Positions 14,326 through 21,490 of a stretch of 25,475 nucleotides of DNA are shown here, in pieces. Made by a program: the position numbers and the translations under genes. Each line of letters begins with the position of its first letter. The stretch's first letter is position 1. Location of the stretch: positions 1 to 25,475 of the forward strand of contig JBGQAM010000019.1 of assembly GCA_041494275.1 (NCBI GenBank), given 5' to 3'. Source of the DNA: COMBO-56-21 sp041494275 (GTDB lineage Archaea > Thermoplasmatota > Thermoplasmata > UBA10834). The notes under the pieces were generated by a model. The model saw only the letters and a list, made by a program, of their open reading frames with translations. It ran no database searches and was not told the DNA's origin.

Positions 14326-15597
14326 TTACATCTCCTTCTTTTCGACATCGATGACCATGCCGGCCGCGACCGTCTGGCCCATGTCTCTGATGGCGAACCT
14401 TCCCAGCTGCGGGAAGTCCTTCGCCTTCTCTATGGCCAGAGGCTTGGTCGGCTGGATCTTCACGATCGCTGCATCGCCGGTCTTCAGGAACTGTGGGTTC
14501 TCTTCCTTCACAGTGCCAGTCCTCGGGTCCAACTTCTTCTGAAGCTCCAAGAACGTGCACGCGACCTGAGCCGTATGGAGGTGGAAGACAGGTGTGTAGC
14601 CGACCGTGATGACGCTCGGATGGTTCAGGACCATGATCTGGGCCGTGAACGTCTTCGCCACCGTTGGCGGGTTTTCTACTGGGCCCGCGACGTCTCCTCT
14701 CTTGACATCGGTCTTTGCCAGGCCTCGGACGTTGAATCCGACGTTGTCGCCTGGGACCGCCTGCAGGAGCGTTTCGTGGTGCATCTCGATCGATTTCACT
14801 TCGCCGACCTTGTTGGCGGGCATGAATATAATCTTCATGTCTGGCTTGAGCACTCCGGTCTCGACCCTGCCCACCGGGACAGTGCCAACACCCGTGATGG
14901 TGTATACATCCTGGACCGGCAGTCTGAGCGGCTTGTCAGTCATCTTCGGGGGTTCCTTGAGAGCGTCAAGTGCCTGCAGCAGTGTTGGGCCCTTGTACCA
15001 GGGCATGTTGGGAGACGGCTTCGCGACGTTGTCTCCCTTGTAACCAGAGCAGGGTACGAACGGAATCTCCTCTGCCTTGTAGCCAACGGTCTTGAGCAAC
15101 TCAGTGACACCCTTTTTCGCTTCCTCGTACTTCTTCTGGTCCCAGTTGACAGCGTCCATCTTGTTGACGTCGATCACGATCTGGTTGACTCCGAGGGTCC
15201 TTGCAAGGAATATGTGTTCCTTGGTCTGGGCCTGCGGGCCTTCGATGGCCGAGCAGACTATGACGGCTGCGTCAGCCTGGCTCGTGCCTGTGATCATGTT
15301 CTTTACGAAGTCTCTGTGGCCAGGCGCGTCGATGATGGTGAAGTAGAACTTCTGGGTGTTGAACCTCTTGTGAGCCACATCGATGGTGAGACCTCTCTCC
15401 CTCTCCTCCTTGAGTCCATCCATGACCCATGCGAACTCGAAAGTCGCCTTGCCCTTCTGCTCGGCCTCCTTCTTGTACTTCTCTATGACGTGGGGCTCAA
15501 TATGCCCTGTGTCTAGGAGCAGTCGGCCGACAGTGGTCGACTTTCCGTGGTCGACGTGTCCGATGAACACCAAGTTCAAGTGTGGTTTTTCTGCCAT
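14326..15597 (-). CDS. tuf: Elongation factor 1-alpha (aEF1A)
   Basis: A 423-residue GTPase that brings aminoacyl-tRNA to the ribosome. G1 is GHVDHGKST (13-21), the switch region has RERGLTIDVAHKRF, G3 is DAPGHRDF (90-97), G4 is NKMD (145-148), and G5 is the CSGYKGDN stretch. Beta-barrel domains 2 and 3 follow, ending IRDMGQTVAAGMVIDVEKKEM. Length is normal for archaea. The ATG at 15597 has GAGGCGG four bases upstream, and its own TATA box lies in the gap after EF-2. Confidence 0.98.
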   Translation of the reverse strand: MAEKPHLNLVFIGHVDHGKSTTVGRLLLDTGHIEPHVIEKYKKEAEQKGKATFEFAWVMDGLKEERERGLTIDVAHKRFNTQKFYFTIIDAPGHRDFVKNMITGTSQADAAVIVCSAIEGPQAQTKEHIFLARTLGVNQIVIDVNKMDAVNWDQKKYEEAKKGVTELLKTVGYKAEEIPFVPCSGYKGDNVAKPSPNMPWYKGPTLLQALDALKEPPKMTDKPLRLPVQDVYTITGVGTVPVGRVETGVLKPDMKIIFMPANKVGEVKSIEMHHETLLQAVPGDNVGFNVRGLAKTDVKRGDVAGPVENPPTVAKTFTAQIMVLNHPSVITVGYTPVFHLHTAQVACTFLELQKKLDPRTGTVKEENPQFLKTGDAAIVKIQPTKPLAIEKAKDFPQLGRFAIRDMGQTVAAGMVIDVEKKEM

Positions 15598-15640
15598 TTT
15601 ACCGCCTCAAATGCATTCTCTTCGATGATGATGCTCTTGG

Positions 15641-15649
15641 TATATTAGA
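15641..15649 (-). promoter_or_regulatory. TATA box of EF-1alpha
   Basis: Reading the minus strand, TCTAATATA follows a purine-rich BRE-like GGGAAAAAG and lies about 48 bases before the ATG at 15597, giving a leader of about 20 bases that contains GAGGCGG. It provides an internal promoter within the cluster. Confidence 0.6.
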
Positions 15650-15688
15650 CTTTTTCCCTCTGCCATGCTGGATGTTGGCTGTGCCACA

Positions 15689-17887
15689 TCATCCCGCGTA
15701 GTACGATGCGTCGTAGGGCTCGGGCTTCAGGCCCTTCCTCTCTCTGATCTTCGCGACGGTCTTGTCAACGACCTCGCGAGGCATCTGCTCGAAGCCTGTG
15801 TTCTCAGTGGACCACAGGGCGCGGCCGCTCGTGGCACTTCTGATAGAAGCGGCGAATCCGAACATCTCCGCGACAGGGACTTTCCCCTGAACGGTGGTTA
15901 TGTCCCCTTCCTGCTTCATGTCCTCTATGATCCCGCGCCTCTGCTGTATCTCCCTGATCGCGTTGCCCATCATGTCCTCGGGGACGTTGATGAACACCTT
16001 CTGGATAGGTTCGTACAGCACTCTGCCAGCCTGGCACATCGCACCGTACATTGCGGATCTGGCTGAGGGTATGACCTGGGCGGGGCCTCTGTGGATGCTG
16101 TCCTCGTGAAGCTTGGCATCGACGAGCATGATCTTCACCGCCATGCACTTCTCGTTGGCAAGCGGGCCTCTGTCCATCGCCTCGTCGAAGGCGTCTTTGA
16201 TCAGATCCATGGTCTCATGCAAGTATTGGATACCCTTGGTCATGTCCATGAGGATGTTGGTGCCGTGGAAGGCCACCACGCTCTTCCCCTCCTCCTTGCT
16301 GAAACCCAGCTCCTGGAGCTTCCTTGCGAGTGCCTTGGCGTCCTTGATCTTTCCCTCAATCTCGATCTCGCCTGATCTGATTGCCTGCACGACGGCTGGG
16401 CTGAGAGGTTCGACCTCGATGTAGAACCTGTTGTGTTTGTTCGGGGACTTCCCCTCGAACGGCCCTCCCCTGCCGCCCACGCACTCCCTGAACACTACGA
16501 TCGGCTGGGAGGTCTTGATCTCGACCTTGTGCTCGTTGACGATCCTGTAGTTGGTGATCTCAAGGTGGAGCTCACCCATGCCGGACATCAGATGCTCGCC
16601 GGTCTCCTGGTTGATCTCGACCTGTATGGATGGGTCTGCCTTCGCGATGGTCCTGAGCACATCGACCAGTTTTGGCAGGTCCTTCGTGTGCTTTGCCTCT
16701 ATCGCGACAGTCACCACGGGGTCGGAGTAGTGCACGATCTTCTCGAAAGACGCCATGGCGGGATCGCTGGATACTGTGGAACCGGCGATGGCATCCTTGA
16801 GCCCTGAGACGGCGACAACGTTGCCCGCATCGATCTCCTCAACCGGGATCCTATCAGCGCCGACCGTGAGGGACACGAGCTGCGCGCGGTTCGGGTTTGG
16901 CATGCCGCTGATCCAGAGTTCCTGGCCTTTGACGATCTTGCCACTGTAGAGACGGCCGACGGCCACTTCACCAGCGTGCGGATCGACGATGATCTTGGTG
17001 ACCATGAACGCCACAGGTCCGTCTGGGTTGCATGTCATCATCGACTTGCCGAATATGGACTCGAGGTCGCCGTGCCAGATGACGGGTATCCTCAGCTTCT
17101 GTGCCTCCAACGGGTCCGGCAGGTGGATTATTACCATCTCTAGAAGCACCTCGTGTAGAGGAGCCCTCTTAGCCAGCGACTTCTGGTCCTGGTTCTTGCA
17201 GTACTCATAGATCTGCTTGAAGTTGATGCCAGTCTTCTTCATGTAAGGCACGGTTATTGCCCAGTTGTTGAAGGCGGAGCCGAAGACAACGTTCCCCGTC
17301 TCGACATTGAGAGCCCACTTGTCCCTGAGCTCAGGTGGGAGCAACTTCCGTATCTTCTCGTTGACCTCGTTCACTATGTTTGACAGGCGCTGCTGCATCT
17401 GTTCCGGAGTGACTTGCAGTTCGTTGATCAGCCTGTCCACCTTGTTGATGAACAATATCGGGTGAACTCTCTCCTTGATGGCCTGTCTGATCACAGTCTC
17501 TGTCTGAGGCATGACTCCCTCAACCGCGCAGCACAGTATCATGACGCCATCGATGGCCCTCATGGCCCTCGTGACGTCACCGCCGAAGTCGACGTGGCCT
17601 GGCGTGTCGATGAGGTTGATAAGGTACTGCTGACCTCTGAAATCGTACACCATCGATGCGCTCGCAGCATTGATCGTGATACCTCTGGCCTGCTCCTGCT
17701 CGTCGTAGTCCAGAAGGAGCTGCTTCCCGGCAAGCTCCTCGGACATCATGCCCGCGCCCGCGATGAGGTTGTCCGAGAGCGTGGTCTTGCCGTGGTCGAT
17801 ATGCGCGGCTGTACCTATGTTCCGTATGAACTTCGGCTGTCTCATCAGCGCCTGCGCCTTCTTGATATTGTCTTCCTTTCTTCCCAT
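15689..17887 (-). CDS. fusA: Elongation factor 2 (aEF2)
   Basis: A 732-residue translocase GTPase of archaeal/eukaryotic type. G1 is AHIDHGKT (28-35), the switch has EQARGITINAAS, G3 is DTPGHVDF (94-101) and G4 is NKVD (148-151). The diphthamide site is present: His599 in HEDSIHRGPAQ. The C-terminus ends REREKGLKPEPYDASYY-like, as in archaeal EF-2. Length is normal. The ATG at 17887 has GGTGA five bases upstream. It lies 66 bases after S7 and 91 before EF-1alpha. Confidence 0.98.
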   Translation of the reverse strand: MGRKEDNIKKAQALMRQPKFIRNIGTAAHIDHGKTTLSDNLIAGAGMMSEELAGKQLLLDYDEQEQARGITINAASASMVYDFRGQQYLINLIDTPGHVDFGGDVTRAMRAIDGVMILCCAVEGVMPQTETVIRQAIKERVHPILFINKVDRLINELQVTPEQMQQRLSNIVNEVNEKIRKLLPPELRDKWALNVETGNVVFGSAFNNWAITVPYMKKTGINFKQIYEYCKNQDQKSLAKRAPLHEVLLEMVIIHLPDPLEAQKLRIPVIWHGDLESIFGKSMMTCNPDGPVAFMVTKIIVDPHAGEVAVGRLYSGKIVKGQELWISGMPNPNRAQLVSLTVGADRIPVEEIDAGNVVAVSGLKDAIAGSTVSSDPAMASFEKIVHYSDPVVTVAIEAKHTKDLPKLVDVLRTIAKADPSIQVEINQETGEHLMSGMGELHLEITNYRIVNEHKVEIKTSQPIVVFRECVGGRGGPFEGKSPNKHNRFYIEVEPLSPAVVQAIRSGEIEIEGKIKDAKALARKLQELGFSKEEGKSVVAFHGTNILMDMTKGIQYLHETMDLIKDAFDEAMDRGPLANEKCMAVKIMLVDAKLHEDSIHRGPAQVIPSARSAMYGAMCQAGRVLYEPIQKVFINVPEDMMGNAIREIQQRRGIIEDMKQEGDITTVQGKVPVAEMFGFAASIRSATSGRALWSTENTGFEQMPREVVDKTVAKIRERKGLKPEPYDASYYAG

Positions 17888-17953
17888 ATGCTCACCACGG
17901 GTTCAGAAATTAGTCAGATGAATGGAAACAGTGGAGAAACGGTTTCGGACCGA

Positions 17954-18694
17954 TCAGCGCGCTGAAGCGGCCACTCTCTCAACCTCTTCTTTCTTGGCAA
18001 CGGAGAAGCTGTTCATGTCGTTCTTGGCCGCGCCAATAATCTCGTCTGCAAGGCATTCCTCGATCGGCTTCTTGCTCTTGTGGCTTGTTTCGAGCGCTCC
18101 GTTGCAGATGTATCTGAGCGCTAGATCTACTCTCCTGGCCGGAGCGACATCGACTGCCTTGGGAACAGATATGCCGCCGTACTGGAGCCGGGTGACCTCT
18201 TCCCTTGGCGCGACGTTTTGGAGCGCATCGACGAGGACCTGCAGCGGGTTCGACTTCGTCTTCTGCGCTATGATCCCGAATGACAGCTCGACCGCTTTGT
18301 ATGACTTCAACTTCTTCCCCGTGAAGTCCTCGGTCCGCATCATGCCGTTGATTAGCCTTTCGACGACGCTCATCTTGGACTTCGCGAATGGTTTGTTAGT
18401 ATGCTTGCCGCCCGTGTGCGGGACTGCTACAGGCGATATGTCGATGTATCTGGCCATGCCCTGGTCTCTGAGGGTGACCCCTGAGACATCGAACTTGCCA
18501 AACATCAGCACGCTGCCTGGACGAGGCAAGTCCTTCGCAGGTGGGACTTCCGTTGCCTTTTGCTCAGGCGGAACTGGAGGAGGCGTTGGTTCCGATGCCG
18601 CTGCGGGCTTTTCAGGTGGTGCAGCAACTGCCTGTGGGGCCACTACAGTCGGCTCCGGAGCCTTGCTTCCTTCTTGATCTGGATTGCCCTCCAT
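17954..18694 (-). CDS. rps7: 30S ribosomal protein S7 (uS7) with Pro/Ala-rich N-terminal extension
   Basis: A 246-residue protein. The conserved S7 body starts near residue 60 (LMFGKFDVSGV) and contains SPVAVPHTGGKHTNKPF, MSVVERLINGMM, RLQYGGISVPKAVDVAPARRVDLALRYI and the usual C-terminal helix ending VERVAASAR. It binds the 3' major domain of 16S rRNA. Residues 1-60 are low-complexity (Pro, Ala, Glu, Lys) and make it about 40-50 residues longer than most archaeal S7. The start at 18694 lies 5 bases after the S12 stop, so translation is coupled. No internal start with a better ribosome-binding site was evident. Confidence 0.95.
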   Translation of the reverse strand: MEGNPDQEGSKAPEPTVVAPQAVAAPPEKPAAASEPTPPPVPPEQKATEVPPAKDLPRPGSVLMFGKFDVSGVTLRDQGMARYIDISPVAVPHTGGKHTNKPFAKSKMSVVERLINGMMRTEDFTGKKLKSYKAVELSFGIIAQKTKSNPLQVLVDALQNVAPREEVTRLQYGGISVPKAVDVAPARRVDLALRYICNGALETSHKSKKPIEECLADEIIGAAKNDMNSFSVAKKEEVERVAASAR

Positions 18695-18699
18695 TCACT

Positions 18700-19128
18700 T
18701 CACCTTACGGGCTTTTCCTTTCTGCCCTTCACGAGCTCGTTCAGGGACACATTGTTGACCTTGATGACCTTGAATCTGACACCGGGAATGTCTCCATAGG
18801 ACCGGCCCATCCTTCCACCGATGCCCTCGACCAGCACCTCGTCGTGCTCGTCTATGAAGTTGATCGCGCCGTCACCGACAGCGAAGGCTGTGATCTGCCG
18901 GCTGTTCTTGATAAGCTGGACCTTGACGCACTTTCTGATAGCCGAGTTTGGCTGCTTAGCCTCTATCCCGACTTTCTCTAGCACAACACCCTTCGCCTGG
19001 GCAGAGCCCTCCAACGGGTCGGACTTCTCCTTCAGGTGTAGCGTCCGGCGCGCGTAGTACCTGTCGCTCCACCTATGCTTCTGTCTGTCTAGGCCAAGCT
19101 TCCTGGCTGTGTTGAGACCTTTCGGCAA
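18700..19128 (-). CDS. rps12: 30S ribosomal protein S12 (uS12), TTG start
   Basis: A 142-residue S12 with the decoding-centre segment EAKQPNSAIRKCVKVQL and the EHDEVLVEGIGG and GDIPGVRFKVIKVN motifs. The start is TTG at 19128, with AAGGTGA four bases upstream. An ATG at 19132 abuts that site and is out of frame (it would give about 19 codons). Length is normal for archaea. It heads the S12-S7-EF2-EF1A-S10 cluster. The usual upstream partners (RNA polymerase subunits, L30e, NusA) are absent here. A TTTTAATA box near 19172-19182 on the minus strand is its likely promoter. Confidence 0.96.
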   Translation of the reverse strand: MPKGLNTARKLGLDRQKHRWSDRYYARRTLHLKEKSDPLEGSAQAKGVVLEKVGIEAKQPNSAIRKCVKVQLIKNSRQITAFAVGDGAINFIDEHDEVLVEGIGGRMGRSYGDIPGVRFKVIKVNNVSLNELVKGRKEKPVR

Positions 19129-19172
19129 TCATTCACCTTTTCCAGTGGAATATGCCCTACAAACGAGTCGCC

Positions 19173-19181
19173 CTATTAAAA
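19173..19181 (-). promoter_or_regulatory. TATA box of the S12 cluster
   Basis: Reading the minus strand, GTTTTAATAGG lies about 48 bases before the TTG start, predicting a leader of about 20 bases that carries AAGGTGA. Confidence 0.5.
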
Positions 19182-19228
19182 CTTACGCTTATACTGCGAG
19201 GCAAGCCAGAGTGCCAGATATCCGACGC

Positions 19229-19792
19229 TCAGACTCTCGCACCGCAGTGCTTGCAAAACTTGCTGTCGGAATCGAGGGCAGATTTGCAGGACGGACACGA
19301 TCTTGGAGGAGGAGACGCTGTGAACTGCATGGCGGGTTGCTGCGCCTGCCCCTGGACCCAACTCGGGGACGATGACGGAGCAGAAGGAGGAGTCGGGTTC
19401 TTGGGGAACGCGTACAGATAGTTCCAGAACTCGTTCATCAAGGCCTGGGCGCCGTTCTCGTATTCGATGTAGGAGACTGCGCCGACCGCCACCGTAATAG
19501 GGAGAACCAGAATCGCGCCAACGACGCCGACGACTGCTCCCTCGTCCGTGAGCTCTGCAGACAAGGTGACATCGACGCCCGTGTTCTGGCCCTCGTCAAC
19601 CGCATAGACGTCGACGGATTGTCTCAAACCCAGCTTGGAATAGAACTGACCGCCTCTGAGGCTGAAAGGCGAGGTGTACGTGATCCCGAACTGCCTGGAT
19701 CTCCAGTACCAGCCAGCAGCCTGCATCACCTGTTCTTTCGTTATTCCCGTCATGCTCCTGTGATCGTGCTTCGTGAAGAGATTCTTAATCAT
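19229..19792 (-). CDS. Membrane-associated protein with C-terminal zinc ribbon
   Basis: A 187-residue protein. The N-terminal half is soluble (WYWRSRQFGITYTSPFSLRGG). One long hydrophobic stretch lies at about 83-108, a Pro/Ser-rich linker at about 130-160, and a terminal zinc ribbon with CPSC and CKHC. No family recognised. The ATG at 19792 has only a weak GGTG upstream. A second in-frame ATG at 19753 has AGGAG but with one base of spacing, so the first is kept. It is 75 bases after DUF99 and 100 before S12. Its layout (domain, hydrophobic stretch, linker, ribbon) resembles the other zinc-ribbon proteins in the window. Confidence 0.75.
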   Translation of the reverse strand: MIKNLFTKHDHRSMTGITKEQVMQAAGWYWRSRQFGITYTSPFSLRGGQFYSKLGLRQSVDVYAVDEGQNTGVDVTLSAELTDEGAVVGVVGAILVLPITVAVGAVSYIEYENGAQALMNEFWNYLYAFPKNPTPPSAPSSSPSWVQGQAQQPAMQFTASPPPRSCPSCKSALDSDSKFCKHCGARV

Positions 19793-19867
19793 ATACTCAC
19801 ACCAACCCGCATTCCTTCATCACACAAGATAGCCATGACACCGATATTGCATTTTCCGTTCGAAAAG

Positions 19868-20440
19868 TCAAGGGCGACCGTAGGACTCCCCGCTTACGAT
19901 GGCGGTGGAGATAAGATGTGCAATCCGGAGCGGCTCAGGTACGACTCCACGAACGGTTGAGAGGTTGACCAGGCTCACGAAATCCTGCCATTCGAGGCCT
20001 AGCCCACAGCCGAACAGAGGATTGTGCTCCGTCTGAATCTCTCTCAACTCAAGCTTCGTGATGAGCGCAAATCTCTCACGCCAGTCATCGAAGTGCTTCA
20101 TGAGTGCGGCCTTCATCTTCTCCAAATCCGGCCTGTCCCGCGTCAGCGTCAGAACGGGAATGCCAAGTGAGGCGTGCAGCTCCTTCAGATCGATCACGTT
20201 GAAGCCAGCAAGCGCAATCCCGTCGAGCATGACGACCTTGATCTGGTCTCTGTATCTAGACCTCGAAACCATCTCAACCAACATCTTGGTGGAATCGGTT
20301 CCATCCACGGTCACCTCGGTCTTCATCACGCCTTCGAGATAGTTCGGGATCCTCACGATTGCGCCGACAACTACAGCCTTCTTGTCTCTGAACTTGAAAG
20401 GAGAATCATCTATCCCCAAAATCCTGATTTGTCTCTTCAT
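19868..20440 (-). CDS. DUF99 (UPF0215) family protein
   Basis: A 190-residue archaeal DUF99 protein. It starts KRQIRILGIDDSPF, then has VVVGAIVRIPNYLEGV, KVVMLDGIALAGFNVIDLKELHASLGIPVLTLTRDRPD and ends RGVVPEPLRIAHLISTAIVSGES. DUF99 is related to endonuclease V in fold, but its role is not established. The ATG at 20440 (not the upstream frame to 20488) gives the usual length. It starts seven bases after the Pth2 stop, so the two are likely co-translated. Conserved linkage with Pth2 would suggest an RNA-related function, which is inference. Confidence 0.92.
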   Translation of the reverse strand: MKRQIRILGIDDSPFKFRDKKAVVVGAIVRIPNYLEGVMKTEVTVDGTDSTKMLVEMVSRSRYRDQIKVVMLDGIALAGFNVIDLKELHASLGIPVLTLTRDRPDLEKMKAALMKHFDDWRERFALITKLELREIQTEHNPLFGCGLGLEWQDFVSLVNLSTVRGVVPEPLRIAHLISTAIVSGESYGRP

Positions 20441-20447
20441 CCAACCA

Positions 20448-20822
20448 TCACGCGAGTGGAAGCGAGCCCGTGATCGGATCGATGGCATTCTCCGGACCAG
20501 GACCGATCCCGAGACATGTAGTAGTGTTGGGAGGCAACTCGGTCATCCCAGCGTCAGATATCATCGCCAGGGGAAGTCCAGCACGATACGCTTTGTCCTT
20601 CAAGAACCTCAACTCATCCAGATCCCTGGCCCTGAGGACAACCTTCCTCTGTCCTTCCCTATACCATTCCGAGAACCACTTTGCTTTCTTGGACTTCGCC
20701 TCGAGAGCACAAGAGACCGCAGCGTGGGCGACTTGGGCAGCGAGCTTGCCAGTTGACATCTCAAGGTCGTCGCGGACCACGATCACTAGCTTGTACTCCA
20801 TGCTGCCCTTCTTGCTCGCCAT
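20448..20822 (-). CDS. pth2: Peptidyl-tRNA hydrolase, archaeal type (Pth2)
   Basis: A 124-residue Pth2 that cleaves peptidyl-tRNA released from stalled ribosomes. Family motifs are YKLVIVVRDDLEMSTGKLAAQVAHAAV, GQRKVVLRARDLDEL and the C-terminal TELPPNTTTCLGIGPGPENAIDPITGSLPL. Length is normal. The ATG at 20822 directly follows the TGA of the upstream gene (TGAATG), with GGTGGAGG about ten bases before. A second in-frame ATG at 20801 is possible and would drop seven residues. It sits between the DUF1616-like gene and DUF99. Confidence 0.96.
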   Translation of the reverse strand: MASKKGSMEYKLVIVVRDDLEMSTGKLAAQVAHAAVSCALEAKSKKAKWFSEWYREGQRKVVLRARDLDELRFLKDKAYRAGLPLAMISDAGMTELPPNTTTCLGIGPGPENAIDPITGSLPLA

Positions 20823-21392
20823 TCACTTCTTGCCTCCACCGAGGGAACGCAACTCCTCATTGATCTGATTGACTCTGCCTCTTGCATCGTCTATCCGCTG
20901 TCGATAGTAGAGCTTTCTCTGAGGATTTGAAGTCGACGAGCTCTCGACAAGTGCTTTGAGATCGGCCAGCAGAGCCTCACGCTCTAGCACAAGTCTCTCG
21001 GTCCTCTTCTTCTTGTTGTAACTGAGTCCCTTCGCCCTGGGAACCCCTCGAATCGAAGTCGACCTGTAGAGTCTCGGATCTATCAGACCCGCTCTCGGAT
21101 ACGCTCCTCTGAGCCAGCCTGCGAGAGTGAACAACCCTGTGATCGAAAGGAGAACGGCCCACAGTGGCCCTGCAGTGACATACCCGTGTCCCTCAGTGCT
21201 CATGGCATTGAGCATGAAGCCAACTAGGATGGAGATCACGACGCTCACTCCCATCCCCAGGGTGACCCTGTATATGATATCGTATTCCGGATCGAGCTCA
21301 CCCCTTCTCGGGAATAGCAGGTTCACGAGAGTGAACCCTGGCAAGAGGAATATGATTGCTATGCCAGCCGCGACTTGAAAGATACTGCTCAT
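20823..21392 (-). CDS. DUF1616-like membrane protein with basic coiled-coil tail
   Basis: A 189-residue protein. It has three membrane helices: about 5-27 with LLPGFTLVNLLFP, 42-62, and 75-95. The first two with the FLPG and FPRRGELDPEYDIIYR segments match the start of DUF1616. The second half is a soluble, strongly basic and charged helix (about 120-185) predicted to form a coiled coil and ending GGGKK. Its stop touches the start of pth2. The ATG at 21392 lies about 35 bases after a TTAAATAT box on the minus strand, giving a very short leader. DUF1616 has no agreed function. The tail is not part of that family as I know it. Confidence 0.8.
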   Translation of the reverse strand: MSSIFQVAAGIAIIFLLPGFTLVNLLFPRRGELDPEYDIIYRVTLGMGVSVVISILVGFMLNAMSTEGHGYVTAGPLWAVLLSITGLFTLAGWLRGAYPRAGLIDPRLYRSTSIRGVPRAKGLSYNKKKRTERLVLEREALLADLKALVESSSTSNPQRKLYYRQRIDDARGRVNQINEELRSLGGGKK

Positions 21393-21422
21393 CGCTCTCG
21401 AACGACGAGCAGACTCTGGAGC

Positions 21423-21430
21423 ATATTTAA
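21423..21430 (-). promoter_or_regulatory. TATA box of the DUF1616-pth2-DUF99 operon
   Basis: Reading the minus strand, TTAAATAT lies 31-38 bases upstream of the ATG at 21392, predicting transcription start just before the codon. Confidence 0.55.
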
Positions 21431-21457
21431 GGATTTGCTGGCCTACAAATGTGAAAC

Positions 21458-21467
21458 AATAATTAAC
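21458..21467 (+). promoter_or_regulatory. TATA box of tgtA
   Basis: AATAATTAAC is centred about 28 bases before the ATG at 21491, and no Shine-Dalgarno is present, so the tgtA mRNA is probably leaderless. It is divergent with the promoter at 21423-21430. Confidence 0.5.
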
Positions 21468-21490
21468 ACGCAGACGCTACACGAGCCCGG

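Noticed and set aside
14280..14348. Extended S10 start
   Set aside because: The shorter ATG has a good ribosome-binding site and gives normal S10 length; the extension is U-rich spacer read as Phe/Val.
14575..15516. Long plus-strand frame opposite EF-1alpha
   Set aside because: It is a mirror of codon bias in a highly expressed gene, with no recognisable protein.
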